Shown: positions 17,373 through 25,871, counted from the stretch's first letter. The stretch: DNA of 42,533 nucleotides from Cognatundibacterium squillarum (GCF_014652435.1 NZ_BMYU01000014.1:1-42533); one strand, 5' to 3'. The notes: generated from the sequence alone by a model not told the origin. Program-made: numbers and translations.

Positions 17373-18017
17373 ATGAAAACCCTGATACAGCAAGAACAAT
17401 GGGCACGGCGCGAACATTTCGCTTTTTTCGGCCGCATGTCCAACCCTATGCACAGCCTGACGACACAGGTTTCCTGCGAACCCGCCTACCGCTATTGCCG
17501 CGAACACGGCATTTCTTTCTTTCTGCATTATCTGCATCAGACCCTGATCGCCGTGAATGCCTGCGATAATCTGCGTTACCGTGTGGAAGGCGACAATGTC
17601 GTGCAGTACGACACCATTCATGCCAATACCACCATTGGCCGCCCCGATCACAGTTTTGGCTTTTGTCCGGTGCAGTTCGATCCGGATTTTCAGCAATTCC
17701 GTACGCAGGCCGAACCGGCGATGCAAGCCGTGATCAGCGCCGGCGGTTTATGTTTCAATGAAGAATGCCAGCGTCAGGATGTGATCCATTTTTCCGCGAT
17801 TCCGTGGGTGGCATTTGAAGGCCTGACCCATGCGTATCACAACGGTTTTCCTGACAGCGTACCGAAGGTATCGGTTGGCAAACTACATCAGCGCGATGGC
17901 AAACTGGTTCTGCCAGTCGCCACCTTTGCGCATCACGGACTCGCAGATGCGTATCATATTCATCAGTTCTTAGAGCGGCTGGAATACGGCCTGAACCACC
18001 CGCCCTGCCTGACCTGA
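17373..18017 (+). CDS. CatA-like chloramphenicol O-acetyltransferase family protein
   Basis: This 214-residue protein resembles the trimeric chloramphenicol acetyltransferases (about 219 residues): an N-terminal QWARREHFAFF (compare QWHRKEHFEAF), ISFFLHYLHQTLIAVNACDNLRYR, IPWVAFEGLTHA and the catalytic motif HHGLADAYH, with His188 and Asp192. The usual Gly after the motif Asp is Ala here. It would transfer acetyl from acetyl-CoA to a small hydroxylated acceptor. Being chromosomal and divergent, it need not act on chloramphenicol. The ATG follows the T tract of a terminator directly, without a ribosome site; the only purine-rich segment (GGGGAG) is buried in the hairpin 22 bases upstream. Expression may therefore need readthrough, or the true start may lie further in. 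Confidence 0.8.
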   Translation: MKTLIQQEQWARREHFAFFGRMSNPMHSLTTQVSCEPAYRYCREHGISFFLHYLHQTLIAVNACDNLRYRVEGDNVVQYDTIHANTTIGRPDHSFGFCPVQFDPDFQQFRTQAEPAMQAVISAGGLCFNEECQRQDVIHFSAIPWVAFEGLTHAYHNGFPDSVPKVSVGKLHQRDGKLVLPVATFAHHGLADAYHIHQFLERLEYGLNHPPCLT

Positions 18018-18028
18018 AGCAAAAAGGC

Positions 18029-18086
18029 ACTACTTTATCCGGCCAGACCATATGCCTGTCGCAACCGGACGACAGGCATAAGTAGT
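18029..18086. promoter_or_regulatory. Large interrupted hairpin after the acetyltransferase gene
   Basis: Inner arms TATGCCTGTCG (18051-18061) and CGACAGGCATA (18070-18080) pair perfectly over 11 bp. Outer arms ACTACTT (18029-18035) and AAGTAGT (18080-18086) could extend it, with 15 unpaired bases on one side. There is no T tract, so a factor-independent terminator is unlikely. It may stabilise the upstream mRNA end or bind a regulator. Confidence 0.45.
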
Positions 18087-18161
18087 TTCCGTCATAGCAA
18101 GAAAAAAGTCCTTCGTTATACTGGTTTCAGCATTCACAATGACTTCCCACGAGGAGACACT

Positions 18162-19010
18162 ATGCTGATTCAAGCCTTCAGGGCTCGCATTCAACAGTAC
18201 CGCGCCCGGAAGTTTTTACGCAATTCGCGCTACCGCCCGCAATTGCGCACCCTGCCCACCGGTCTGCTGCAATACTGGACCGATACCGCGCACCACGAAT
18301 TTCCCGGCATTCCGCAAGACCCGCATTTTTTCTGGCAGGCAGCAGAAGGCTTACTGCAATTTTTTGCCTGCGTACGCCACAGCCCGCACGCCTGCGCCCT
18401 GCCTTCACGCGCTGCCGATTCGGTCTGGCATGCCTGGCTGCGCTTTTCGCCGATGCAGTTGCAGCAATTCTGTGCCAACTGGTACGGGCGCGATATTCCG
18501 CATATCGCCGATGACAACATGCCCGGCGGCATCGACGCCGCAGTGGGTGCCACCTTGCTGGCAGCGCGGCATCTGGAAGGCATGCCTATGTGGTCTGCAC
18601 GCATTCCCGCCTTATTCACACTGGACCAGCGGCTGAATATGCCCGGTGGCTACGCTTACTACGCCAGTCGGGGTGAAATTTACTGGCAATCCATTGATGC
18701 TTACGGTCGATCCGGCGGCGCACCGCGCAAACCGGAAACGCTGACACATGACTGGTATTTTCAGCAAGGCTGGATCAGTGCCGATGATCATCGGAAAGCA
18801 CAGGACGAACAGCGCCGTCGTTATGACACGGGGACATCTGATATAGCCGCACCGCTGGCGTTCAGTTCCGGCGCAGGCGCTGCAATCACCGACGATACGC
18901 ATTGCAAACCCGTTGATGCGGGCAGCAGCGATACACACTGCACCGACACCAGCAGCAGTATCAGCAGTTGCGGAAGTAGCTGCGGTAGCAGCTGTGGCAG
19001 TAGTTCCTGA
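18162..19010 (+). CDS. Unrecognised protein with Cys-Gly-Ser-Ser tail
   Basis: I do not recognise this 282-residue protein with confidence. It has a clear GAGGAG ribosome site and a basic N-terminus, and no signal peptide. The middle contains DSVWHAWLRFSPMQLQQFCANWYGRDIPH (residues 86-114, quoted here as DSVWHAWLRF and FCANWYGRDIPH), which faintly recalls the WH..L..F..C...G motif of glycine-rich-domain proteins. Residues 120-175 are rich in small and aromatic residues. The last 30 residues are Ser-rich, and Cys270, Cys274 and Cys278 are spaced four apart, each followed by Gly. An evenly spaced Cys tail suggests metal binding, disulfide cross-linking or a modification site; this is inference. 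It is probably a single-gene unit. Confidence 0.7.
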   Translation: MLIQAFRARIQQYRARKFLRNSRYRPQLRTLPTGLLQYWTDTAHHEFPGIPQDPHFFWQAAEGLLQFFACVRHSPHACALPSRAADSVWHAWLRFSPMQLQQFCANWYGRDIPHIADDNMPGGIDAAVGATLLAARHLEGMPMWSARIPALFTLDQRLNMPGGYAYYASRGEIYWQSIDAYGRSGGAPRKPETLTHDWYFQQGWISADDHRKAQDEQRRRYDTGTSDIAAPLAFSSGAGAAITDDTHCKPVDAGSSDTHCTDTSSSISSCGSSCGSSCGSSS

Positions 19011-19088
19011 ATCCGGTCGCCAGTCATTGCTGGCTGGTAAACTGTAATTAATCACCGCAGCCCGATTCTGCCTGTAGCACCAATGCCA

Positions 19089-19382
19089 TCACGGGGCCAT
19101 GAACAGGTTTGCGCAATCCGGCGCGGCCATCACAGGAGAAAACTCTGTAATTGTGTAACTGACCGCACCACTGCGTATAAACGGGTCTGCGGCTAAGATT
19201 TCACGCAATTCTGCCTCGTGGCTGTGCCTCGAAATAATGATGCCGCCGGTTCTTGGGACTTTTCTCCCGCCGAATAAGAGTTGATTCGATTGGTAGTGCT
19301 GCTCCAAATAGCTTCTGTGCAGCGCGCTGAGTTCCGGGGTAATTTTTGTCATGTCATTGAAACACATATCTACTAAAAACAT
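19089..19382 (-). CDS. YciI-like (YCII-related) small protein
   Basis: This 97-residue protein follows the YciI pattern: MFLVDMCFND at the start, a His in the first helix (LSALHRSYLEQHY), a Gly-rich strand (LLFGGRKVPRTGGIII), then ELREILAADPFIRSGAVSYTITEF. The conserved His and the Asp-Pro-Phe segment suggest the ferredoxin-like fold, with a possible catalytic His-Asp pair. Family functions are poorly known; some act on small aromatic compounds. GAGG precedes the ATG. It is transcribed away from the hxlR-like gene, and the shared operator suggests that this regulator controls it. Confidence 0.78.
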   Translation of the reverse strand: MFLVDMCFNDMTKITPELSALHRSYLEQHYQSNQLLFGGRKVPRTGGIIISRHSHEAELREILAADPFIRSGAVSYTITEFSPVMAAPDCANLFMAP

Positions 19383-19418
19383 ACTTGCCTCGCCTTAATA
19401 AGAAAACCTCGATAGAAT

Positions 19419-19462
19419 GCTACTCATTCCGTAGCGAACTATAGCGCTACTTTTTTAGTAGC
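19419..19462. promoter_or_regulatory. Tandem GCTAC-N7-GTAGC operator between yciI and hxlR genes
   Basis: GCTAC-7-GTAGC occurs at 19419-19435 and again at 19446-19462, so the repeats start 27 bp apart. It lies between the two divergent start codons (19382 and 19472). Inverted repeats with a 7-base spacer fit sites known for HxlR-type repressors such as YodB (TACT-N7-AGTA). The right copy ends 9 bases before the hxlR ATG, so it may block that gene's own expression. Confidence 0.6.
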
Positions 19463-19471
19463 ACAAGAAGA

Positions 19472-19810
19472 ATGAATACTCCACTACCAAAGAAAAAAGT
19501 CAGAGGATCCAACTCAGGTATCGCGCTGATGGCTGTTTTCGATCTGCTCGGCAGAAAATGGACGATGCGCATTTTGTGGGAATTACGTGCCGGCCCCCAG
19601 AGTTTCAGAGCACTGCAAGACCGATGCGATGGCATGTCGCCTTCGGTCCTGAATGACAGAATTAAGCATTTATCCGTCGCAAAACTGATTTACTCCTCGC
19701 CAGACGGTTATCAGCTCAGCGCACTGGGCAACTCCTTGATGATAACCCTCGATCCGTTGCGCGACTGGGCTGATGAATGGGAAGGCGCACTGAACGATCA
19801 GACTGAGTAA
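19472..19810 (+). CDS. HxlR-family winged-helix transcriptional regulator
   Basis: This 112-residue protein has the HxlR/DUF24 pattern: a disordered basic start, GIALMAVFDLLGRKWTMRILWELRAGPQSFRALQDRCDGMSPSVLNDRIKHL (start GIALMAVFDLLGRKW, then SFRALQDRCDGMSPSVLNDR), a wing with LIYSSPDGYQLSALG, and a C-terminal dimer helix DPLRDWADEW. There is one Cys in the recognition region (C of DRCDG); several HxlR regulators sense electrophiles or oxidants through a Cys, but whether this one does is not visible. It is divergent from the yciI-like gene, with two matching operators between them. Confidence 0.9.
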   Translation: MNTPLPKKKVRGSNSGIALMAVFDLLGRKWTMRILWELRAGPQSFRALQDRCDGMSPSVLNDRIKHLSVAKLIYSSPDGYQLSALGNSLMITLDPLRDWADEWEGALNDQTE

Positions 19811-19855
19811 GTCGCGTAAGCACCTTCTCCCCCAAACCTGCCCCGGAATTGCTTT

Positions 19856-19942
19856 AAATGCGGTGTTCAGCACAGCACCCCGGCGGTCGTCGGCGAAAAG
19901 TCCGGGCCTTCAAAAATGCCGGATGCGGATTCCTGCATCATC
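19856..19942 (+). repeat. Intergenic repeat, copy C
   Basis: Copy C begins AAATGCGGTGTTCAGCACAGCA and has the centre CCGGCGGTCGTCGGCGAAAAGTC, nearly identical to copy A. The second landmark ATGCGGATTCCTGCATCATC lies exactly 65 bases after the first ATGCGG. Confidence 0.65.
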
Positions 19943-20290
19943 TTTGGATCTCTCAACTGTTCGCTGCAACCCTGACTGCGCAAGCCGGAATATCTCTGGA
20001 TCTCAGGAAAAGTAGTCTGATAAAAAAGAAATCTCAGTCAATATCTGATGCCTGATAACTGATAAAAGACAGAAGACTGATGGGCAGATCGCTGATGGCG
20101 TAAAGCGCAGCGGTGTTGCGTGCGATATTCCGCGCAACAAACCACCCGCAGCTGCAAGTAAGTCACACAGAAACCTTCAGGATCAGGTTGTGCTCTTTCG
20201 CCGGATCAGCGCGATGCCGGATACCAGACTGAACCGACAAGGTTCTGCCGGTCTCTGCAGACATCAGGCGAAAAATCAGCAAGAGAAAAG

Positions 20291-20322
20291 CAAAAAGCCT
20301 GCAACAAGTGCAGGCTTTTTTA
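20291..20322 (-). terminator. Terminator of the tRNA-Ala/Glu array
   Basis: On the minus strand AAAAGCCTGC, a 7-base loop, GCAGGCTTTTT. It starts a few bases after the 3' end of the last tRNA-Glu. Confidence 0.85.
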
Positions 20323-20324
20323 TT

Positions 20325-20400
20325 TGGCGTCCCCAAGGGGATTCGAACCCCTGTACCCACCGTGAAAGGGTGGTGTCCTAGGCCTCTAGACGATGGGGAC
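20325..20400 (-). tRNA. tRNA-Glu (UUC), copy 3 in transcription order
   Basis: This 76-base gene includes the encoded CCA. The acceptor stem GTCCCCA pairs with TGGGGAC, the anticodon loop is CTTTCAC (anticodon TTC), and the T arm has GGTTCGAATCC. The sequence is identical to the copies at 20440 and 20570. Confidence 0.97.
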
Positions 20401-20439
20401 AGAACGTCTGTCCGACTAAGTATAACAAACGCTTTTTAC

Positions 20440-20515
20440 TGGCGTCCCCAAGGGGATTCGAACCCCTGTACCCACCGTGAAAGGGTGGTGTCCTAGGCCT
20501 CTAGACGATGGGGAC
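20440..20515 (-). tRNA. tRNA-Glu (UUC), copy 2
   Basis: Identical 76 bases to the other two tRNA-Glu genes, with 39 bases to the next copy downstream. The spacers differ in sequence. Confidence 0.97.
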
Positions 20516-20569
20516 ATAAAATCTGTCCGTTACTACTGACCTATAAAATCCTGAATCTGACCACTTAAA

Positions 20570-20645
20570 TGGCGTCCCCAAGGGGATTCGAACCCCTGTA
20601 CCCACCGTGAAAGGGTGGTGTCCTAGGCCTCTAGACGATGGGGAC
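20570..20645 (-). tRNA. tRNA-Glu (UUC), copy 1
   Basis: Identical 76 bases to the other two. It lies 21 bases after tRNA-Ala and 54 bases before copy 2. Confidence 0.97.
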
Positions 20646-20666
20646 TCAGGACTTACTCTATTCTGT

Positions 20667-20742
<76 letters not shown>

Positions 20743-20817
20743 GTGCAGAACAGAAACGAGATTATAGAGACCAAACGCTGTTTTGTAAAGTCCTGCGCCT
20801 GCAGATCTCAGCAGTTC

Positions 20818-22206
20818 TTAATACGCAGTCAGACGCGCCAGAACGCATTCACGACCAAACAATGCAATCACCGCATCGATCGACGGCGTTTGCAGCTGAC
20901 CAGTCAGCAGCAAGCGCATCGGCATCGCCAGTTGTGGCATTTTCAGCGAATGCGCTGCCAGTACCGCCTTCATTGCAGCTGAAATTGCCGCCTTATCCCA
21001 CTCGACGGTACGCAGTGCTTCCACATACGCCGCAAGCGCCGGTTTAATCGCATCGGTCAGGTGCTGGTTCAGCAATTCTGCTTCTGCCGCCGGTGTGCGG
21101 TAGAACAGCATCGCCGCATCTGCCAGCTCCACCAGCGTGTTAGTACGGTCTTTCAGTAATGCGATGACTTGCGCCAGATCCGGCGCGCCATCGAACTGCG
21201 CACCTGCCGCCAGCATACGCGGACGAATCAGATCCGCCAGACGTGCATTGTCCGCTGCCTTGATGTAATGGTTATTCACCCAGTCCAGTTTTTCAGGGTT
21301 GAATTGCGATGCCGAGCCGGACAAATGCGTCATATCGAACCAGCTGCACATTTGCTCCATCGAGAAAATCTCGTCGTCGCCGTGACTCCAGCCCAGACGC
21401 GCCAGATAATTCAGCATCGCTTCCGGCAGATAACCTTTATCGGCGTAATCCATGACGCTGACCGCATTACGACGCTTGGACAGTTTCTGACCATCCGGAC
21501 CCAGAATCATCGGTACGTGACCATACAGCGGTAATTTTGCACCCAGCGCATTCAGAATATTCAGCTGACGCGGTGTGTTGTTGACGTGATCATCGCCGCG
21601 CAGCACATGGGTGATTTCCATATCCCAGTCATCAATCGCCACGCAGAAGTTATAGGTTGGCGTGCCATCAGGACGCGCAATCACCAGGTCATCCAGCTCG
21701 CGGTTACTGATCGTGATCGGGCCTTTAACCAGATCATTCCAGGTCACATCACCATCCAGCGGATTTTTAAAGCGGATCACCGGTTTGCGGTCTGCAGGCA
21801 CCGGTGGCAGCACCTTGCCTTCTTCCGGACGCCATGTGCCGTCATAGCGCGGTTTTTCACCAGCAGCACGCTGACGCTCACGCATCGCTTCTACTTCTTC
21901 CGGGGAAGAATAACAGTAGTAAGCCTGACCTTTTTCCAGCATCTGCGCCAGCACTTCGCGATAGCGATCCATGCGCTGCATCTGGTAAAACGGACCTTCG
22001 TCATGCTGCAAACCCAGCCAGTTCATACCATCCAGAATCGCCTGCACCGCTTCCGGCGTGGAACGTTCCAGATCGGTATCTTCAATACGCAAAACGAAAG
22101 TGCCGCCAAAATGACGCGCAAGCGCCCAGCTGAACAGGGCAGTACGGGCGCCACCAATGTGCAGATAACCGGTGGGACTAGGAGCAAAACGGGTACGAAC
22201 TGTCAT
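20818..22206 (-). CDS. gltX: Glutamate-tRNA ligase GltX
   Basis: This 462-residue class I synthetase charges tRNA-Glu. The HIGH motif is HIGG (residues 16-19, after [10 protein letters not shown]) and the KMSKS motif is KLSKR (241-245). The segments [13 protein letters not shown] and [12 protein letters not shown] are also typical. The C-terminal anticodon-binding domain (from about 330) is complete. It lies directly upstream of three tRNA-Glu genes in the same direction, so the enzyme and its substrate RNA may be co-transcribed. It is divergent from the RluA-type gene. Confidence 0.97.
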   Translation of the reverse strand: MTVRTRFAPSPTGYLHIGGARTALFSWALARHFGGTFVLRIEDTDLERSTPEAVQAILDGMNWLGLQHDEGPFYQMQRMDRYREVLAQMLEKGQAYYCYSSPEEVEAMRERQRAAGEKPRYDGTWRPEEGKVLPPVPADRKPVIRFKNPLDGDVTWNDLVKGPITISNRELDDLVIARPDGTPTYNFCVAIDDWDMEITHVLRGDDHVNNTPRQLNILNALGAKLPLYGHVPMILGPDGQKLSKRRNAVSVMDYADKGYLPEAMLNYLARLGWSHGDDEIFSMEQMCSWFDMTHLSGSASQFNPEKLDWVNNHYIKAADNARLADLIRPRMLAAGAQFDGAPDLAQVIALLKDRTNTLVELADAAMLFYRTPAAEAELLNQHLTDAIKPALAAYVEALRTVEWDKAAISAAMKAVLAAHSLKMPQLAMPMRLLLTGQLQTPSIDAVIALFGRECVLARLTAY

Positions 22207-22371
22207 ATCTGTGAAGACGGCAGCCAGTTTCCTGCTGCCGCAAAAGTATCAATGAAAGCTGCCATTTTACCGCGTTCGATCAGCGCATACCACGACAACA
22301 CAGCCGTGCGGCAACGATGAACTGGCGCGCCGTGTTAACATCGGCACCGGTTCCGAATTCTGACTGATCGT

Positions 22372-23319
22372 ATGCAAGCCCTGCCCGCCCCGCTTCCCGA
22401 CCGTGACGGTGTTTCCCCCAGTTATATCTGGATTCCGGAAATTGCCCCGCTGCCCCTGCACCAGTTTCTGGCACAACAGTTTCCTGACGTTCCGGCCAGC
22501 ATCTGGCAAGAACGACTGGCGAAGCAGGAAGTCGCCACCCAAACCGGCGAGAAACTACAGGCCGGCAGCATCGTGCGGCGCGGAATGTGCATTTTCTACT
22601 ACCGCGAAGTTCCAGCCGAGCCACGTATTCCGTTTGAGGAGCAGATTCTGTTTCAGGATGAACACTTACTGGTCGCCGATAAACCGCATTTTCTGCCGGT
22701 CACACCGGGCGGCCAGTACCTGCGCGAAACCCTGCTGGTCAGACTGAAGCAGCGCACCGGACTCAGCCAGCTCACACCTTTACACCGGCTGGACCGCGAA
22801 ACCGCCGGCGTGATCCTGTTTTCCGTTAATCCGGCTACGCGCGGCAAATATCAGGCGATGTTTCAGGCGAAAACCATGCAAAAGACTTACCACGCGGTCG
22901 CCCGCCATCTTCCAGCACTGGAAACACCCTGCACACGCCGCAGCCGCATCACAGAAAGCCCGCGTTTTTTTGTTATGGAAGAAACTGAAGGCGAGCCAAA
23001 CAGCGAGACGCATTTGCGGGTTCTGCGTCATGAAGGCGAATGGGCCTTATACGAACTGTCACCGGTAACCGGAAAACGCCATCAGCTCAGAGTACACATG
23101 AATGCACTGGGCTGCCCGATTCTGCATGACACCTTCTACCCGACCGCCCTGCCCGCAGGCAGCGACGATTTTGCGAAGCCGCTGCAATTGCTGGCGAAAA
23201 CCATACGCTTTACCGATCCGCTGAATGGTGATTTACGCGAATTTCATTCAGATCAGCAACTTTTTCTGCCGCAGCAAAATGCAGAAAACACAGCAACTAT
23301 TGACATCAACCCCCTATAG
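22372..23319 (+). CDS. RluA-family RNA pseudouridine synthase
   Basis: This 315-residue enzyme isomerises uridine to pseudouridine in rRNA or tRNA. The catalytic Asp141 is in HRLDRETAGVILF. The segments LLVADKPHFLPVTPGG, TYHAVAR and PVTGKRHQLRVHMNALGCPILHD are those of the RluA group. The first 80 residues (DRDGVSPSYIWIPE...LHQFLAQQFP...WQERLAKQEV) look like a reduced S4-like RNA-binding part. The target base is unknown. The start at 22372 lacks a strong ribosome site. It is followed within 20 bases by tRNA-Pro genes. Confidence 0.9.
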   Translation: MQALPAPLPDRDGVSPSYIWIPEIAPLPLHQFLAQQFPDVPASIWQERLAKQEVATQTGEKLQAGSIVRRGMCIFYYREVPAEPRIPFEEQILFQDEHLLVADKPHFLPVTPGGQYLRETLLVRLKQRTGLSQLTPLHRLDRETAGVILFSVNPATRGKYQAMFQAKTMQKTYHAVARHLPALETPCTRRSRITESPRFFVMEETEGEPNSETHLRVLRHEGEWALYELSPVTGKRHQLRVHMNALGCPILHDTFYPTALPAGSDDFAKPLQLLAKTIRFTDPLNGDLREFHSDQQLFLPQQNAENTATIDINPL

Positions 23320-23337
23320 GGATATTATTTCGGTCTT

Positions 23338-23414
23338 CGGAGTGTAGCGCAGCCCGGTAGCGCATCTGCTTTGGGAGCAGAGGGTCCAAGGTTCGAATCC
23401 TTGTACTCCGACCA
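23338..23414 (+). tRNA. tRNA-Pro (UGG), copy 1
   Basis: This 77-base gene includes CCA. The acceptor CGGAGTG pairs with TACTCCG (one wobble), and the anticodon loop TTTGGGA gives anticodon TGG. Confidence 0.97.
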
Positions 23415-23476
23415 GAATACCTGCTTAGTCATAAGCAATAACTGAATGTGAAAACAAACGGTGAATGACAGTTTTT

Positions 23477-23553
23477 CGGAGTGTAGCGCAGCCCGGTAGC
23501 GCATCTGCTTTGGGAGCAGAGGGTCCAAGGTTCGAATCCTTGTACTCCGACCA
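23477..23553 (+). tRNA. tRNA-Pro (UGG), copy 2
   Basis: Identical 77 bases to copy 1, starting 139 bp downstream. Both are followed by GAATA, and a terminator comes 5 bases after this copy. Confidence 0.97.
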
Positions 23554-23557
23554 GAAT

Positions 23558-23591
23558 AAGACCTCATTGTTCGCAATGAGGTCTTTTTTCT
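23558..23591 (+). terminator. Terminator after tRNA-Pro pair
   Basis: AAGACCTCATTG, tetraloop TTCG, CAATGAGGTCTT then a T run. A 12-bp stem with a stable loop. Confidence 0.92.
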
Positions 23592-23695
23592 TTTTCCGGC
23601 AATAGTTCGCAGTTTGCACACTTTTTTGCCTTTAGATCTGTTCCAGCCGATCGGATTACCAGCGATCCGGCAATCAGTCCGGTACAGTCTTTCCC

Positions 23696-23733
23696 AAATA
23701 AAAAGCCATCATATTTTCACATGATGGCTTTGT
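23696..23733 (-). terminator. Terminator after the glycosyltransferase genes
   Basis: On the minus strand AAAGCCATCAT, a short loop, ATGATGGCTTT followed by TTATTT. It lies about 20 bases beyond the stop of the minus-strand glycosyltransferase. Confidence 0.8.
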
Positions 23734-23750
23734 CACTCGGTGCTAAGCAC

Positions 23751-24719
23751 TCAGCTTCGCGTACGCGACAATGTCAGCGCCAGCAAATACAAAATCACTT
23801 TCTTTGCGCGCGTTCTGTGTTCAATCTTATGACACATCAATCCGCGCAAACGCTCCAGTCTTGATAAACGGCGAAACGATGCCAAAAACTTGACGGCCTC
23901 GGCACATCGCTCCGGCACGACCGGGAAATGCGCAAGAAATGCATTTGCCTGAACTTCAGCCTGACCAAGTCGCTTCCCGGCCAGTTGATACTGACTTAGC
24001 GGCGAGAACAAAAATGCCCCATAACGCTTGCTCGGCGCGCCAACCTGATTATTTTCATGCTGACGGTATAGCATCGTTGGTCGCTCAATATGCGCCACCT
24101 GACCAAAGGTACTAGCCACGAGCAAAAACCACCAGTCATGCATGGAGGCTTCCACTGGCACAGGCATCGCCAGTTCAAGCAATTTACGGTTCATAATCAT
24201 GGTACAACCCGGTGCAACATTCGCGAGAAAAATATGCTTCGGGTAATGGTAGCTGTCAGGGATGAGTCGCTGCGCGGCAAAAAATGAAGGCGCTGTTACC
24301 TTTAACTGACTATCTGTCACATGCAGATCAGTAAAAACCAGTAACGGGCAATCCTTGCCGTATTTCTGTTCAAGCTCAAGCAGCTTTTGCAGCGATGACG
24401 TCATTTTTTCGGGTAGCCAGACATCATCCTGATCACTCAGCATGACGTAATCAGCGCTGCATTGCTGAATTGCATGATTGAAATTATGAATAACGCCGCG
24501 CTGACTGTTCGGAAAATACCGGACATTCGAATGCTCTGATGAAAGCGCTTTCACCACTGCCGCAGTCTGATCGGAAGACAGATTGTCTGATACATTGATA
24601 TTTCCCAGCTCGAAGGTCACATCACCAGCCTGACGGTTGCAATGCAGAATCGATCGTATTTGTTCTGCGATAAAGGCTTCGCCATTATACGAAGCGAGTG
24701 CTACATCTATTTTCAGCAT
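23751..24719 (-). CDS. Family 2 glycosyltransferase, rhamnosyltransferase-like
   Basis: This 322-residue GT-A enzyme opens MLKIDVALASYNGEAFIAEQ, then has DNLSSDQT and the metal-binding DXD-type segment LSDQDDVWLPEKM (near residue 95). MHDWWFLLVAS later resembles the catalytic-base region. This pattern is typical of family 2 enzymes that build rhamnose- or mannose-containing O-antigen or capsule chains at the cytoplasmic membrane. The C-terminus is basic. The start at 24719 is chosen because the GT fold begins there; upstream codons to 24791 look random. No ribosome site is evident. It is the second gene of a two-gene unit, 87 bases after the other transferase. Confidence 0.85.
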   Translation of the reverse strand: MLKIDVALASYNGEAFIAEQIRSILHCNRQAGDVTFELGNINVSDNLSSDQTAAVVKALSSEHSNVRYFPNSQRGVIHNFNHAIQQCSADYVMLSDQDDVWLPEKMTSSLQKLLELEQKYGKDCPLLVFTDLHVTDSQLKVTAPSFFAAQRLIPDSYHYPKHIFLANVAPGCTMIMNRKLLELAMPVPVEASMHDWWFLLVASTFGQVAHIERPTMLYRQHENNQVGAPSKRYGAFLFSPLSQYQLAGKRLGQAEVQANAFLAHFPVVPERCAEAVKFLASFRRLSRLERLRGLMCHKIEHRTRAKKVILYLLALTLSRTRS

Positions 24720-24806
24720 AAAAATGTTTACTGTTTTTTTCAGATTCCTGAACAGGAATGCCCTTATGTGTGAAGAACAAATCGCTCTCACACAGCATGC
24801 GCCAAC

Positions 24807-25682
24807 TCAGAAGCGCCCGTTATACTTACCCATACGCCCGAGCAAGCCGTCACGAATACCGGACAAGATTGCCGTCACCTTCTTTTTCCTGTCCTCTTCA
24901 CCAATCAGCATTTTCAGCGTTTCTTTGCACATATCGGCTGCACATCGGAAAACCAGTGCGGGATCAAACCAGATATTTTCTTTAAAAAAGACAATACGGT
25001 TTCTGCTCATATAGTAAAACCGCAGTGGCGAATAATTCGTACAACTGAAGGCTTTACCAAACAGTGTTTTACGTGTCGCATTACCAAGCTGATGGTTAAA
25101 ACTGATTCTGTGTGTTTCGATGAGTAAATAACCAAGTTTGCGCAAACGCAGCGATAAATCAAAATCCACATAATCGATAAAGAACTCATCGCGGAAGTAG
25201 CCAGCCTGCTTTACGGCATCGACTCTGATCAGATTGCCGGACGTAATCAGCAACTTTACCGGCCCGCCGGACCTTGTATCTGCAAAGCGGTGACTCGCGC
25301 TCACGAAAGGCGTACCGATGGAGACAGCACGATCACCATAGGCCCGTACATCTTCCGTCAGCACAGCAACATAATGATCCGGTAGCACGCTGTCCTGATC
25401 CATTGTCAGCACCCAGTCAGCACCCAGTTGCTCAGCAAACCTGATACCCGCGCTAAGCGCAAAGGCAATCCCCTGATTTCCTTGATTCCACAGATAATGA
25501 ACTTGCTCACGCCCGGCAAACAATTGCCTGACACTTTCCGCCTGCGTGGCATCATCTGAATTATCCACAACGACAATTTCAGCAACTTGCGGCGCCAGTG
25601 CCTGAAAATTCCGCATTAAGAGTTCTGGATTGGGCCGGTAAGTGACAATCACGGCAACGATTTTTTGATTAGGGGCAGACAT
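24807..25682 (-). CDS. Family 2 glycosyltransferase, RfbF/rhamnosyltransferase type
   Basis: This 291-residue GT-A enzyme starts KIVAVIVTYRPNPELL, has VVVDNSDD and the DXD-type MDQDSVLP (near residue 95). FFIDYVDFDLSLRLRKLGY is the conserved acceptor and base region of dTDP-rhamnosyltransferases of this group. The C-terminus (from about 225) has amphipathic and basic helices for membrane contact. It is probably first in a two-gene unit for cell-surface polysaccharide. A terminator separates it from ribD upstream, so it needs its own promoter in 25683-25790. Confidence 0.87.
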   Translation of the reverse strand: MSAPNQKIVAVIVTYRPNPELLMRNFQALAPQVAEIVVVDNSDDATQAESVRQLFAGREQVHYLWNQGNQGIAFALSAGIRFAEQLGADWVLTMDQDSVLPDHYVAVLTEDVRAYGDRAVSIGTPFVSASHRFADTRSGGPVKLLITSGNLIRVDAVKQAGYFRDEFFIDYVDFDLSLRLRKLGYLLIETHRISFNHQLGNATRKTLFGKAFSCTNYSPLRFYYMSRNRIVFFKENIWFDPALVFRCAADMCKETLKMLIGEEDRKKKVTAILSGIRDGLLGRMGKYNGRF

Positions 25683-25786
25683 CTTGATCGGACGATTGAA
25701 TATCCCGCTATTGTCGCAGAATCGCCGCGGCTTGCGGGAACAGCAAATTACCGTGCTGGCGGGATTACTGCTGAATGCTTAAGACA

Positions 25787-25818
25787 TGAAAAAAGCAGAT
25801 CGCCGATCTGCTTTGATA
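25787..25818 (-). terminator. Terminator after ribD
   Basis: On the minus strand AAAGCAGATC, loop GGC, GATCTGCTTT then a T run. It sits about 55 bases after the ribD stop. Confidence 0.82.
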
Positions 25819-25871
25819 AGAGGCAGCCATCCGTTCAATGGCGCACAATATGCTCCGCTACGGCGCAGGAC

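Larger units (their letters stand above)
19811..20324. other. 514-bp gap between hxlR-like gene and tRNA-Glu cluster
   Basis: No gene is seen. It holds repeat copy C (19856-19942), a cluster of six CTGAT pentamers between 20017 and 20096, and the terminator of the tRNA array (20291-20321). Confidence 0.5.

Noticed and set aside
20325..20645. Three regular direct repeats, as in a CRISPR array
   Set aside because: The repeats are 76-base tRNA-Glu genes with full cloverleaf features; spacers are of unequal length.
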